Shown piece by piece: positions 49,466 through 62,572 of a stretch of 64,000 nt of DNA; the first letter of the stretch is position 1, and each line of letters begins with the position of its first letter. The notes under the pieces were generated by a model. It was not told the origin of the DNA and ran no database searches. It saw only the letters and a program-made list of their open reading frames with translations. The translations under genes and the position numbers were made by a program. Origin of the DNA: Brachyhypopomus gauderio (Eukaryota; Chordata; Actinopteri; Gymnotiformes; Hypopomidae); NCBI RefSeq assembly GCF_052324685.1, contig NC_135226.1, positions 19,110,973 to 19,174,972 on the forward strand, written 5' to 3'.

Positions 49466-51360
49466 TCCCTTCCCTGATTTCCACTGTCACTCTGAGGATG
49501 TGACATCGTATTCTGAACATCTTTGCCACAGAGGATTCCAGACAAGGAGTCATTCACATAGTATCTCATAAAGCATCTGTCTTTTGCTGATCATGGTAAC
49601 CTCTAAATTGGCTCAAGATGATGAATCTCCACAGGAGTGCAGTCATCTGCTGGTGGACAGTGTAGAGACTCTGTTCTTGTTTATTGGAGGGGGGGGGGGG
49701 GGCACAGTTAGTTAAAAAAATCTGTTTTCCTTGTGGTGACCCCAATTCTGTGCTTGCCTTTATAAACAAACTTTAGGCAGTAAAGGGGTGCTGATTTGAA
49801 CCAATCAGTCAAACCCTATCCCCCGTTGAAGGTCTCTTGCTTGTTTTCCTGGAGGATACGGTGCTCCTATTTACCAACATGTAGGGCATTTTCGGAGGGA
49901 AGCATGGCTTTTCCACTTCTGCATGTAAAACCACTGTGCATGTGTCCAGAACGTTCCCTTCCACAACTGCTCAGATATTCAAAGCATCCATTTACAAGGG
50001 GCTGCACGGACTCAAACAAAGTTACAGCCCCCAGCTGCGGCAACAGATGCCAAGCTGCCAGGCCCCGCCCCAATTCCCTGCTTCCCCGGCAACAGGTGGA
50101 GGAGCAGGCACTGGTCTCCAGTGGGATTGTGGGCGAAGCCCTGCAGACAACAGTGGTGAGACCGGGCCCACGGACACACAGAGACAGGATGTGATCCCTC
50201 TGTTTACTTTCCCAAAGGCTCCGGCCGTTTCCTGTCGGTCGTTTGGTCCCTGAACGCGAAAGTGAAAGGTTCACTGTGAAGCTGAATGGCTGTGCGGCAC
50301 GTAACACCGACCTCCGGTCTTCCCTTTCGTCCCGTCTAGCTAGAGGACGAGAAAGAAAATGTGGATTTCTAGCTAGTTTTATAAAATATCCGGACAATTC
50401 TTCACAGCTGAGCTATCAAATGAATAGTTGGCTGAGGAGGTTTACGTTCGAATAGTCAGGTCTCATTTCCATCAGTTAGACCAAGCTGACAACTAGTAAT
50501 ATTAGAAGTTTGTTGACATCACAAGTGATTTATGTATCTACGTCACGCTGTTGGACTGACTGTATATTTGATCAAATCCAAAAAAAACCCACATACATAC
50601 TTTTTTTGTTTGCCTTTAAATTCGGAAACCTACATTCTCATATAAATATGCTGGACGTGATTTTGTGAGACCCTAGACACTTTGTCCTATGACTACCCTA
50701 AAAAAGATTCATAGTTGAGTGACTTCACTAGGTATCTGGGGGGGAGACAGAGGGACACGAAACAATGGTTATGGACAAGTTTCAGACGGGACTGTCAAAC
50801 ACCAGTATTACAGGGAGATCACCAAACTGTACTAGACTCTGGTCCTCCGTGATTATAGTTTAACAGCTCTGGAGTAATATTTCAATATTAATTCAAGAAA
50901 GCCACGACATGAATAGCTCCTCCAGCAGAACATACCGCTTCTCAAAATTCCTCCCAACGGCCTTGGTACGTTGACGCCTGTATCTGCAAATCCCTAAAAG
51001 TCAAAAATGTCAAAATGCCGTTTTTTATATACTGTGTGTTGGCACTGGTGTGAGGCTGGATATGGTGTTCATAATGGTGTCCAAACATAATCATCTTTTC
51101 TTGCTATTAGGCCTGTAATTATTAGCAAGCAAACAAAACATCTGATGAGTAATGACAATGGAAAGTGAGTTCCCATACCAAAGTGTTCTCTGATGTAGTC
51201 GGATCATTTCTGGCCTCTGTGCAGTGTTGAGTAACATTACTTGCACAGCTGCAGTTGTATTGCGTCACCTCTCATCCGCGGACAACCATAACACAGATTA
51301 TATACTGTACACGGGCTAGAATGGTGGTTTGTAGACTTCATAATAAGTACTTAACAACAA

Positions 51361-51588
51361 GGTGTGATTGGTCCTCACCAGCAGTGTGATTGTGTGATTG
51401 GTCGGCACCAGCAGTGCGATTGTGTGATTGGTCCTAACCAGCAGTGCGACTGTGTGATTGGTCCTCACCAGCAGTGCAATTGTGTGATTGGTCCTCACAA
51501 GCAGTGCGATTGTGTGATTGGTCCTCACCAGCAGTGCAATTGTGTGATTGGTCCTCACCAGCAGTGTGATTGTGTGATTGGTCCTCAC
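51361..51588. repeat. 30-bp minisatellite, about 8 copies
   Basis: Unit tgtgattggtcctcaccagc plus agtgcgattg. Because 30 is a multiple of 3, both strands stay open and give spurious 10-residue repeat ORFs. Confidence 0.92.
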
Positions 51589-53233
51589 TGCTGTTCTCTC
51601 TTCCTCACTTCATGCATGAGTCACATGGCCATTCTGACTAGCCTTCAGTGTCACAGAGACATTTCCACTTTTCTCACGCACTGACTCATGCAGAAATCTC
51701 ATTTTATCTCGATGATGTCACCGTTTGGTGGATCTGACATGCATTTGGATCAGAAGCAAACTGAGCGCCGGAGTCGTCCGGTCACCCACGTTGAGGTCCG
51801 AGCACGGAGCCTGGGTAGCGTGGACAGGGCAGCTTAAGGCAGTCTCCCGGAGACAGCTGTGAGGTTTCTCGTGCCAATCGGCGCCATCTGATGGGGTTTC
51901 AGACTGGATACCAGCTCCAAATCAGAGCCAGTGACCAGACGTCCATAGCAAGAGTAACCCGAGGCTTCACATGCCTTCCAGACTGGGGTCCTGCCTCTAC
52001 TCGTGGAATTGCAAGGATTGTGGGGGTGGGGGTGGACGACTGGGGCCAACCCCCCCTTCTCAGTGTATCTAGGTCACTGGGACGTGTGTGGATGGGGCTG
52101 AGGACACAGCCTAAACTAGGGGCTGTTACCCAGCAGAGTGCTTTCAGCTGCGCCATGTGCCGTGACTCTCTCCTTCAGCCCCCCCTCCCGTTCCCGAGTG
52201 GGAGCAGAAGTTCTGTAGAACTGCAGCGAGCCTGGCTCGAGAACGCAATGGGATGTCGGGCAGGGACAGCTCCCTGCTGACCCGCCTCTCCTGGTTCTGT
52301 AGCTGGATGACGGGAGGTTCTGGAAGTGCATCCAAGAATGAAGAAGGGAGACATGGAAAAAGCTTCAGCAAACACCTCATCTCTCTGTTTCTCCCCGCCG
52401 GAGTCGTCCGAAATCTATCCACCAGCCCCTAGCACGGCACTCCACCACAACGTAGGCCAGCATCAGAGTTAAAGAGAACTGTATACAACTACCGTTTGGC
52501 CACCGCCGTCTTGTGTGCTGAAATGCAAAATCGCTCTAACTACGGTGACTGCTGTTTTCAGCTGCTTTTTGGAAAGGGTTTCTACTGCACACCAGAGCCT
52601 CCCATTTTAGATTGAGCTCCTTGGCACACAACAGTGTATACTGTAGTTATATTTTCTCAGCTTTACCTATGAAACATAACGCCAACTGTGGATAGGGACC
52701 TGTAACTACTTTTGCAGCCCTGATACAAAATGCTGTTTGATGAAATATATCCAAGCAATGACCTTAAAATAAGCAAAATAGGTAAAAATAGTCTTGTAGG
52801 CCAGTCCAATATAATTAAAAAAAAGTGCCGAAATAATACCAGCGGTGATATGAGGCCTTGTGTTGAGACAATTCATAACTGTATCACAGCACCTCACTCC
52901 AAACAGCGTTATCCATGGGAATGTTCTATATGAAAGGGAGACTTATACAATTAGTGTTACTTGAGTACAATTGTTGGGAATGAACATGTGACCACGGAGG
53001 TGATTTCACAACAAATGACTTCAGTTATTATTTTTTTTTAACCAAAGGCTGTTGATGCATGGCTGGAAGTGAGACGTTCTTTGCATTGTGTTCTGCCTCC
53101 AAAGCCCAGTGGAAGTGTGTGACCCTGCCTTCCCAGCTCATAGAAGCTGCTTGCTTGTTTGTGTAGACGTTAAATGAGTGCTAGGAATGTCCCTTGACCT
53201 TTCCTTTCACTCTTCATTCTATGTAAAGATTAC

Positions 53234-53338
<105 letters not shown>

Positions 53339-53975
53339 TTAACCAATGTGAAATGCCAGGGACCGTGAAATGTAAGTATGTAGGTTGTAGTATAGTATAA
53401 CAGACCCATTTATCCAATGTTTTTACTACTGAGCCTGAATATTCTGCTTTGAAGTGAACTTGTCATTTATGTTTCTGTTAGTAATATCTGAGGCCAGAAA
53501 CTAACATTTCTGAACAGAGTGTATGACGTAACCAATCTCCATTAATCTCTTCAGTCAGCTAATGGTACATGAACATCTGTTCTGATGGTCTCATCGTCTG
53601 CCGTTTTTTGTCTAGATTCTTCTGACTCGGAGTAGAAATGTATGGACGCAGCAGTGTTGAGAACTTAATTTATAGAGATGAGGCGCAATGAATTCATTTT
53701 ACATACAGTAGTCTACAGTTCACGTCTAAGAAGTTTCTAATTACGTTTACGCTTAACACATTCGTTACGTAGTCAAAATATTTTTTGTGAGTGAAAACCA
53801 GTCAGCTGTGCCTGAAAACATAGTTTTTCTTCTCAGGCTGATTTTATGGGTGATTAAAGGTAAACAGTCACTGTGTGCTGAGGCACACGGTTATCGACGA
53901 TAACTGTTTTTATTAGTCATGATAATACGTTTTTTCACTCCCATCGCCAAATTACAAGCAGCAGCAAAGGAGTTA

Positions 53976-54337
53976 AGCTGGGCGTACACTGTGCGATTTT
54001 TGGCCCATTTTCAGCCGATTTTTCACTCGTGCGACTATTTTTCGATCGGGCCGAGTTTCTGCTCAATCGCGTGTCGTGCATCGTATAGTTTACACAGGTA
54101 AACGAGGAGCGATTCACACCTCACGACCAACTCCCGATCAGAAATCGCAGCGTCGCAAGAATATCAAACATGTTTGAAATTCAAATCGCTCCTCGTGAGA
54201 TCGCATGAGAGCGTCGGGTCGTATAGTGTGAGTATATGAATCGTGAGCTGTGAACTTTTAAACCCTGCGATTTAGTCGTACAGTTTGAGCTGGAGCTGAG
54301 TACACGATTTAAAATATCGTACAGTGTACGCCCAGCT
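53976..54337. mobile_element. PIF/Harbinger-type MITE
   Basis: Ends are AGCTGGGCGTACACTGTGCG and the inverse of AGCTGGGCGTACACTGTACG. It is flanked by the 3-bp duplication TTA (53973-53975 and 54338-54340). 362 bp, non-coding. The 3-bp TTA site fits PIF/Harbinger elements. Confidence 0.75.
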
Positions 54338-57300
54338 TTAAATGGTTGAGGAAGTTAAAGGAGTCCGAAGCTACAGGGGACACGCCGATATCTTCCTCCT
54401 TCCAACTCTGGTTTACCTCAGGGCGCATGTCCCACAACTGACTACACTTCTACATCGTTTACATTTGTCCACATGCGGCTGTAAGTATCGTTTTTTCGGA
54501 TTCAAAATTTGCGTCTCGAAAACTCACAATTAGGTCGTTACATATGGACAATTTAATACGGCGAAACGAAGAATGAGGAACAATTCAGACTTTTTTAATG
54601 ATTAATACTCTGCACTCTGCTTTGTCAAACGAAGAACTGTTATCAAATGTCCAGTCTCCATTTAGTTGAGGAACTTTTCTTCAGTGAACTTCAGAGTGTC
54701 GCGTGTTGGTCGTGCATGGTCCTTCTGCAGCGGTACTCCGAACTGAACCTCTTTGCCCGACTGTAAAGACGATCATTAGGACTTGGACACGGAATATCTG
54801 CCGTTATTCAGGACGTCCACAGGGCAAAACGCCCGTAACGCGTTCATTTCAGCGCAGATGTAGCGCACAGATATTCACTAATGCTCACTAACTGGGGAAA
54901 TGATTTAATCGACGAACGAAGCGAGTGTTTTGAAGCGAGGGAGACACCACAGTTGGAGACACAGTGACCTCCGCGCCTCCTTTGGATGAGTTCACATCGC
55001 ACACCTGTGAAGGTATGTCCGAACTTAGGAACCAACTTAGGGTCCCGCCATTTAATTCGAGCTGAAAACATATCTTTTTAAAATTTGTGCATAAAAACAT
55101 CTATCCATTGTGGATAAGTGTTAAATTTATTACTTTAGCTAGTCTTTTTTCGTCTGTTTGTAACGTTAACATCTGTTAAAGAGGTTAAAAGGTTCTCGAG
55201 AACAACGTTTAATGCCAAAGGTGAGTGAGTTATATATTAATGCCAAAAAATTTTGGCAACGTTTAATGCCAAAAAATGTCACGCGCAGTTTAAACGTATT
55301 GACGACGCCTCAGGTAAGTTTTGTGCCCCAACCGGGGAAGCTGCAGATTTGACTCTTTTACAGCATCTCTATTCACTCTAATGATTTCCCTAGACGCCAT
55401 CTTATGTGATACAGTATATCTTGACGTATATTGTTCACTGTTATGGCATCTAGAAGCCCACATGTCAAATGAAGTTTATCCTATACATTCCACTGATTAT
55501 GCCACGGCGCATTCGTCTCGAGTAGATTTATTTCCACAGACTTAACTCGCAATGCTGTAAAACATTTCACGCCAGAGTTTAGGGGAGTTGGGGAAAACTC
55601 CACATAAGATGTGCTGTTAGATAAAGGCGAGTCCTGGTCTCATCTGCAGCTCTCCGGACCACCACACACCCCTAATCCCCCCACCACCCCCCTACAAGGC
55701 TCGGGCAGCATTATTTTCTTTAGCAACTGGAATGCCGACTATTCAGAGTGGACAAATAAAACATGGCAATGGGTCCCGTCTGGTCTCCACTCAGATACTC
55801 ATTACTCCAGTGTGTTGTTTTATTCCCATGTGATGTCACGCATTACAACCTGAACTAAAGTCTGCATCTGCAAACACAGCAGGCCTATGATTTATCGCAC
55901 CCAGAAAGTCTGATTGAATATGAAATGACTATTCTGAATATACCATTTGTCATAAATGGACACAAGGACTTTTATCTATCGTGCCACTACAGTGTAATAG
56001 TTGGTGTTTATGCACCTGTGCTATACCTTAGATGCACACCCTGTATATTTTTATATGTGGCTAGACAGTGAAGTGCTGTTTGTCGGATGGTCAGTCAGCT
56101 CTGGTTTATTTAAACGTTTAAACATACCGTAGAACCTGCTGGACACATGCATGTGGACCTTGGCAGGAATATGACAATCCCATATTCTCGTGATCCTGCT
56201 AATATCCCCGTCCCAGCAAAAACATCGCGTCTGATCTCTGCAACCACGGAATTATTCCACTTTAAAATATTCCAGTCTTTTTCCGGCAACAGATAACCTT
56301 TTGAACATCTATGCTGCAAATCACAGAGAAAAGAAAAATCTCCGTCCTACATCTCAGCCTTGGGAGTCTTCGGAAAAAGGAATTTGTTTAGGCATTGGGT
56401 GTCGATGGCAGAGAAGAATGGGGCTTGGATTTGCCCGAGCAATCTGAACGGAGAGACAGGAAGTTTGCGCCCCCCCCTCGGGTGTTTGGAGTGTGGAATG
56501 TGAAGGATCCATGCTAAGAGATGTTTGCTTGGGGAACCGGCATCCCATCCACCTCTGCTGGCTGCAGACCTGCTGATATGAGGACTCTCCTCTTCTCCTG
56601 GGCTTAACCTCCCCTCTGAAGCCGGAGGAGAGACGGTGGTGCTCCCTGCTCAGCTCTGGCTTAGAGGAGCGTGGCTTGCTAAATGTAGGGCAGAGCACTA
56701 GGTCTGTTGGCACAACATGTGCATCTGTACTGCAGCCCACCACAGTCACGTCGGGAGGGTTGTTGGGTCCTAGGATGTAAAATCCACTCCAGATTCAGGA
56801 GAATAGCGAGGATGTGTGTTCTACACACACAGGCTTGTAATGTGCTTTGTTTAAAGTTACACAGGCTGGGAAACCACCCCCAAACAGCAGAAAGGTATTA
56901 TTTAAACAACGGCCCGGCTGTGTCCAAAACAACCACGCTCCTTTATTTGTGACTTTTTTTTTTTTTACAAATTTGGCAGAACTTGGAGTAGGATGTGGTC
57001 TTATGGAAGGCGATTTTAGAAAAGGCAAAACAAGCTTCACATACAAATGTGAGAAAATTACAGTAATTTAACCCTGAAGTCCTTTTTTGTTTACTGCAGT
57101 TGAAGTATGCAAATCCCAGCCCCTCGCACTCTCTGGGAAAAGGTTTGATTTGTAAACACCCTACTACAGCTTTCGGTATGTGTACTGTAAGTGTTACGTA
57201 GTCCCCTGAACTAGAGCTGCTCAATATTCCCCATGTACTGTTCCAGATACAAACAAGCGGGTCAGTGATGTGTGCTTCTGGCACGGGTCCAGGTGAGCAT

Positions 57301-57563
57301 TTCAACAGAGACAGTTTAATGCAGCCACAGACAGACAGCTTCCTCTCTCCCCCTGACCTCTGTGCGTCCTTCGGCTTTGACCTCCAGCTCATTCCCCCCG
57401 GCAGCCGGGAGCCTCACGTTCACGCCCAGCTCTGTCTCACGCGTCCAGTCTGAACCCGCGGCACGTTAGCAGTCTGGAGGAGGGAGGAGTTGGCTCTGCT
57501 TGAGAGGAGACTGGACTGTGGTTTTGGAAGGAAATGCTGGGAGAGAGACAGGGATCATTTACT

Positions 57564-57573
57564 CACACACACA

Positions 57574-57627
<54 letters not shown>

Positions 57628-57962
57628 CACTTACTCACACACACACACACTCACACTCACTCATTCACTCACTCACACACTCACTCACACACACACACAC
57701 ACACACACTCACTCCCTCACTGACACACATTCACACACTGACTCACATACACACACTCACTCACTCACTGACATATTCACACTCACTCACTCACGCACAC
57801 ACAGACACTCACACACTCACTCACACACACTCACACTCACTCACTCACTCACTCACTCACACACTCACTCACTCTCGCACTTACTCATTGATGTATTCCC
57901 TGACTCACTCACTTATTCACTCACTCACTCATTCACTCACTCACTCACTCACTGACTCACAC
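57564..57962. repeat. Compound (CA)n / (CACT)n array
   Basis: About 400 bp mixing CA dinucleotides with CACT and CACTCA units. All three plus frames are open for long stretches and give THTH / LTHS artefacts. Confidence 0.95.
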
Positions 57963-59721
57963 ACATGTCTGCGTTTGCATCTCTGCAAATTCAGGTGTAT
58001 AAAAGCGACTGATTGTTAAGGGTCCGTGTCTGCTGACTCAAAAAAAAAAAAAAAACAACACCGTCTACACCACAACTCCGCCCGCGTCTTCCCTGAGTCA
58101 TCCACTACTACCCCCACCCTGTTCTCACTCTTACACATACACACTCTCACACGCTACATCTTTTCGGCCTGCTGTCTCTGCCCTGTAGCGTTTTTGTCCA
58201 ACCCTGTTATGTTGGGGTTCGAACCGCAGCCGTCCCCCTGCTCTGGCCTCCTTTCTACGGCCTCCTCATCTCCACCATGTCAGCTTCACCTGTTGAACCT
58301 TCTCCAACTTGTCACAGCTCCTCCATCCGGCACCTTTGGTACCTGTGTCTTCCTGGGCTCCAGTCCCTGTCTATGACAGAGTGCTTTTGTTTTGTTTATT
58401 CTACGGGCACCGAAGTGCCAACGAAATCCCACCCATCACTGCTGCACTGATCAGAGCAGACGCTACTCATCTCTCGTTCACAGCACTCGCTCTGGTTCCG
58501 TCTGATCTCCGTGGTGATGCACGACTCTCCAGCCATAATTAGTCACATGCCGAGAGACAAAGGGAATTTCCCTGCTAACAGAGCCTCCACCCGCCTCCAC
58601 CGTTTTCTTTAAAATCTTCCATTCTTTACTACAGCTGATGACACATTTATAGTGCCTGGGGTGAGTCTGGATGCTGGAGCTCTCCTGGTCAGACTGTCTG
58701 GTCTCCTCTCTGCACGCCCTCCGGTGTACTGGCCGCGGTCACGTTTGATTCTGTCCCAGCACGGATGAGTATGACGAATGAATGTTCCTAGCCTCTTATC
58801 ATCCTCTCTAGACCCGCTTGTCAAAGAATCCTCCATGATCCCAATTACGTTGCCCTCCAATTTGTTTTTATGATTTTTTTTGAATATGCAACAGATGAAA
58901 AGATCACTGGTGCACGCAGCCGCTATTTTTACCTGGGAGGCGGGTCACCGTGACTTGCAGTCGTCCGGAGCGTCGCCACGGCCCCTTTAGGATGTGCAGA
59001 GTGTGCAAAAACGTGCACATCGCATCAGCGCTCGTGAAGCGTTCAGCAGATGTTGGTCCCGTCCACGTCTCAGTTCACTTGGAGACGGAGCGTGTTTTTG
59101 TGCACAGAGCTCGTCTGTCATACACATGAGGAGATAACCGTCCGGGTGTAGAGGATGACACCGAGGAGCTAACTGCTCCAGACACGTTAGCTGCGGTAGG
59201 TGTGTTCTCTGGTAATAAGTGCAGGAAAAACATAGCCTACATCTGTTGTAAGTTAGGGACAATATTAGCGAGAAAAAAAACATTATTTATGAGTCAGGAT
59301 ATTAATTCTGAAAAGTTTCCTTTGACCATTTAACACAGTGTGACATCTTATCCAGAACAAGATTAAGATCAGGTATTTTGTAATGGACGAGTGTGTGAAT
59401 TTGGAAGACAACCAAGCAAACGTTGCAGATCTTGTCCATGACTGGAGCTCGATGGTCTCAACAGCTGGTGTTCCAAGAGGACCATACCAAGTGGCTTTGA
59501 GAGCTTATGTGAGGCTTGCCCTCTCTACCCTAAGCCCCGCCCTCCCTGCCCTGTCCCGCCCCTTTAAGAGGAAATCCTGCCCCTGCCTCATTGGATGGAT
59601 GTAGGTGTCCAGTCCACTGAAGCAATGTTGCATTGTGGGCCATGCCAGTAAAGAGGACCTTTGTTGCCAGAGAGAATGAGGAGGAGGCTGAAGAGATTGC
59701 AGCGGAGCAATGAATGATGAT

Positions 59722-59821
<100 letters not shown>

Positions 59822-60059
59822 GTAGGGGGTGGAGTCTTGAGTATAGGGGATGGAGCCCACTGGGAACTGTGAAGGTCAAATTCAAAAGGAACAATGGTGT
59901 TGCCCGTTCTGTGTGTGACTGGACAATGGCTCAGCTGGGCCGGTACCCGCCCCGGTCCTCTGGTGGCTTCAGTCTTCACTTCATGTTTGGGAAACATCGT
60001 TGGTGGCTTCCCCACTGGAGAGCAGGGAGGACTGGCTGAAGACCAAAATACAATCATGT

Positions 60060-60062
<3 letters not shown>

Positions 60063-60099
<37 letters not shown>

Positions 60100-60149
60100 T
60101 CTCTGTGTCTCTCTCAAACACACACACACACATACACACACACACACAC
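60063..60149. repeat. Adjacent (CT)n and (CA)n microsatellites
   Basis: CT repeat (60063-60096) followed, after about 20 bp, by a CA repeat. Confidence 0.95.
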
Positions 60150-60649
60150 GCATGGGGACAATGAATGGCTCCAGTGTGAAGTTGGTGTTTATATGAGTGT
60201 GAGAGTGTGTGAAGGGGGGGGGGGGTCTGCACTCAAATGTAATGAACACATACCACTGTTTACAGTAGCTCTGCAGAAGGCCTGATGGCAATGTATATTC
60301 ATATTCTGGTAATGGCTCACAGGTTTTCATCATGAGCAATATGTTTTAATGTTGTTTTTCATTCTTTATTAAAACCACAAGCTACAATGCACCACGTTGC
60401 ATTATTACGCTGGCTTCAGTGTAATGACATCACAGTTAGATTACTGTATGTGTGCTGTCTACAGACTGGATGACCGTGTGTATCACACAGTGAGGAGACA
60501 GCTGTACCGTATTAGTCTGAGCTGCAGTCATTTTTAACATAAACACAACTGAGGTGCCTCTCATGCACTGGATTTTTAAACCTGGAGTTGTTCTGTACCT
60601 CCTCCACAATCAGTCACACAAAATTAGAAAAAAAAACTGCTTTCCCCTC

Positions 60650-60650
<1 letters not shown>

Positions 60651-60690
<40 letters not shown>
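60651..60690. repeat. (CA)n microsatellite
   Basis: About 40 bp of pure CA repeat. Confidence 0.95.
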
Positions 60691-60694
<4 letters not shown>

Positions 60695-61913
60695 CTGTCC
60701 AGCTGTGCTCTTGCATAGCAGGCCTCTATCAGCGGGCCTGTTGGTCTCTCCCTCACTGCCGGGGTGAGGAGCACGGCTCGCGCACCTGGGAGCACGGAGC
60801 AGGAGACACGACTGTAACGTGCAGAATTATAGGGTGGGAAGTAGGGCCTCCCCCAGAGCATTTGTCATCATGACACTGTTCTTGCTGGAGGATCGGGTTC
60901 AGCTGCTCTGAGCACGCACCTTAATGTTGAGGCTGGTTGCTCAGTGTGGTATTAGGCTCACAGCAACCGCTGGGCCAGCTGACCAGATGTTGGCCCATAT
61001 TCAGTTGGCCTCAAAATACCCCCCCCCACCCTCCACCCCCTTACCCACTATTAGACAGTCCACAGCACTAGAGGGTGAAACACAGTTAATTCTTACCGCA
61101 ATTCCATTTAGGGAATTTAGCAAACAAGCTCTGGAGCCAAAAAAATACGCAAGAGGCGTAACCATGCCGTCTCGCAGTGGGCTGAGGCCTTCATGGTCAC
61201 AGTTACAGGAAGCGAGATGCCTTTTAATGAGGCGACACTGAAACGAGCCCTGTACGAGGCGGCCTGCGGCGGGAACCCAGAGGCAGAGAGCGGCACAGTG
61301 CCAGGCTCCTTTTCAATTTGCTCTGGTTGCAAGAAGACCGAAGCAGATCTTTCTCCCTGGGCCCTGCAGGCTTTGCTGCTGAAGGCGAACACGCCCCCCA
61401 CGCCCGTGTCTCTCTCCCAGGTGTACAGGATGAGCTTGTGTGCGGCTCCTCACTCACACACCACAATCAGAGCTGAGTTACAGTGGAGCTGCCAGAAGGT
61501 TTGGAGTGAGAGTCACCGTGAGGATGAATCCCTCCCGCTGCTGACATTCTCCGGGAGGCGGAGATGGACACGTGTGGAACAAAATACGAGACTAGCTGTC
61601 ACGGGGGGGAGGGGGGGGGGAGGGGGACGGGTCCTATTTTAACACGGCGGACCAAGTCTAGCGCTGGATTTCCTTTCGTTTACGGGCTGGTGCCTATCGA
61701 GCTGACAAGACACATGCAAAACACACTCTGCAACAGGCAACAGACTAGCACATTCCTGTGTCCAGGCCAGCATCGCATATGTTTGGCCTTCTCCTCTTTT
61801 AAGGCCAGACAGAGAAAGAGAGAGAGAGAGAGAAGTGAAGTAAAGCCTCTGTATGGCTGTAGCCTCCTTCCCCCTTCCTCAAACAACTTCTGTTGGCTTT
61901 CAGCTCTTAAACT

Positions 61914-62042
61914 GCTTCTGCCCAGAGTCCTTCTTCTGCCCAGAGTTCTTCTTCTGCCCAGAGTCCTTCTTCTGCCCAGAGTCCTTCTTCTGCCCAGAGT
62001 CCTTCTTCTGCCCAGAGTTCTTCTTCTGCCCAGAGTTCTTCT
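61914..62042. repeat. 18-bp minisatellite, about 7 copies
   Basis: Unit cttctgcccagagtcctt with C/T variants (agtcc or agttc). It yields artificial six-residue repeats in open frames. Confidence 0.92.
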
Positions 62043-62498
62043 CCCTCACGCTGCTGTTGCCTCCACTGACTGGGAAGGTCAGTTTGCCGCTAGATTAGTT
62101 CCATCTAAAACCAAACGAGTATGTTGCAGAACAAGATTCTGCCACATGCACGCAAGTTCTGACCAGCGCAAGGTCCCGCCCAAGGTCCCGCGCAAGGTCT
62201 GACCGTCCCGTATTCCTGTTGGATCTTTTTATGGTCAGGAGTGGCTGTCGGTTCTGCTCCGTTACCAAGGGCTTGTATGCTCTTGCACACCTGGGATTTG
62301 ACAGCTTTGCCGCTGAGAGTCTGCTCGCTGACAGATATCTTTCTGCACAGAATGTTTCGCACAAACAACAACTGCAGAGTAAACTGTAAACCTTACTTTT
62401 TTAAATATACGCCCAGATTGCGATACCATCAGATTACGTTTTAATGCGCTAGAACGAAGGGGTCTAATTTCTAACGGAATGTCTGGTTTTTTTTGCAG

Positions 62499-62572
62499 GT
62501 TTCTACTTCCTGTGCCATAATCTCACCATGCCTGAGGGGGCCAGCAGGGACCATCAGAAGAAGCTCAGCCAA
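62499..62572 (+). CDS. Candidate first coding exon of an unidentified plus-strand gene
   Basis: A T-rich tract and tttgcag acceptor precede gtttctacttcctgtgcc. An ATG at 62528 in a CACCATGC context opens MPEGASRDHQKKLSQ, ending at CAGCCAAG|gtcagc, a fair donor. This is the normal layout of a 5' UTR plus start exon whose remaining exons would lie past the window end. I do not recognise the protein from 15 residues. The case rests on splice and Kozak signals only. Confidence 0.35.

Noticed and set aside
48815-49571. ORFs of 167 and 119 codons with His/Ser/Pro repeats
   Set aside because: They arise from the 38-bp minisatellite, whose unit length cycles all three frames.
49867-50397. 176-codon minus ORF
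   Set aside because: Cys/Ser/Arg-rich without a motif; likely chance in a GC-richer patch.
57490-58019. Thr-His-Ser-Leu repeat 'proteins' in three frames
   Set aside because: Translation of the compound CACT array.
58205-58240. B-box-like GGTTCGAACC as a possible tRNA gene
   Set aside because: No A-box, cloverleaf stems or terminator could be found at the right distance.
61193-61642. 149-codon plus ORF with a two-Cys motif (CSGC)
   Set aside because: No recognised domain, ends in a G-tract, and no convincing splice partners. Kept only as part of the gene-poor region.
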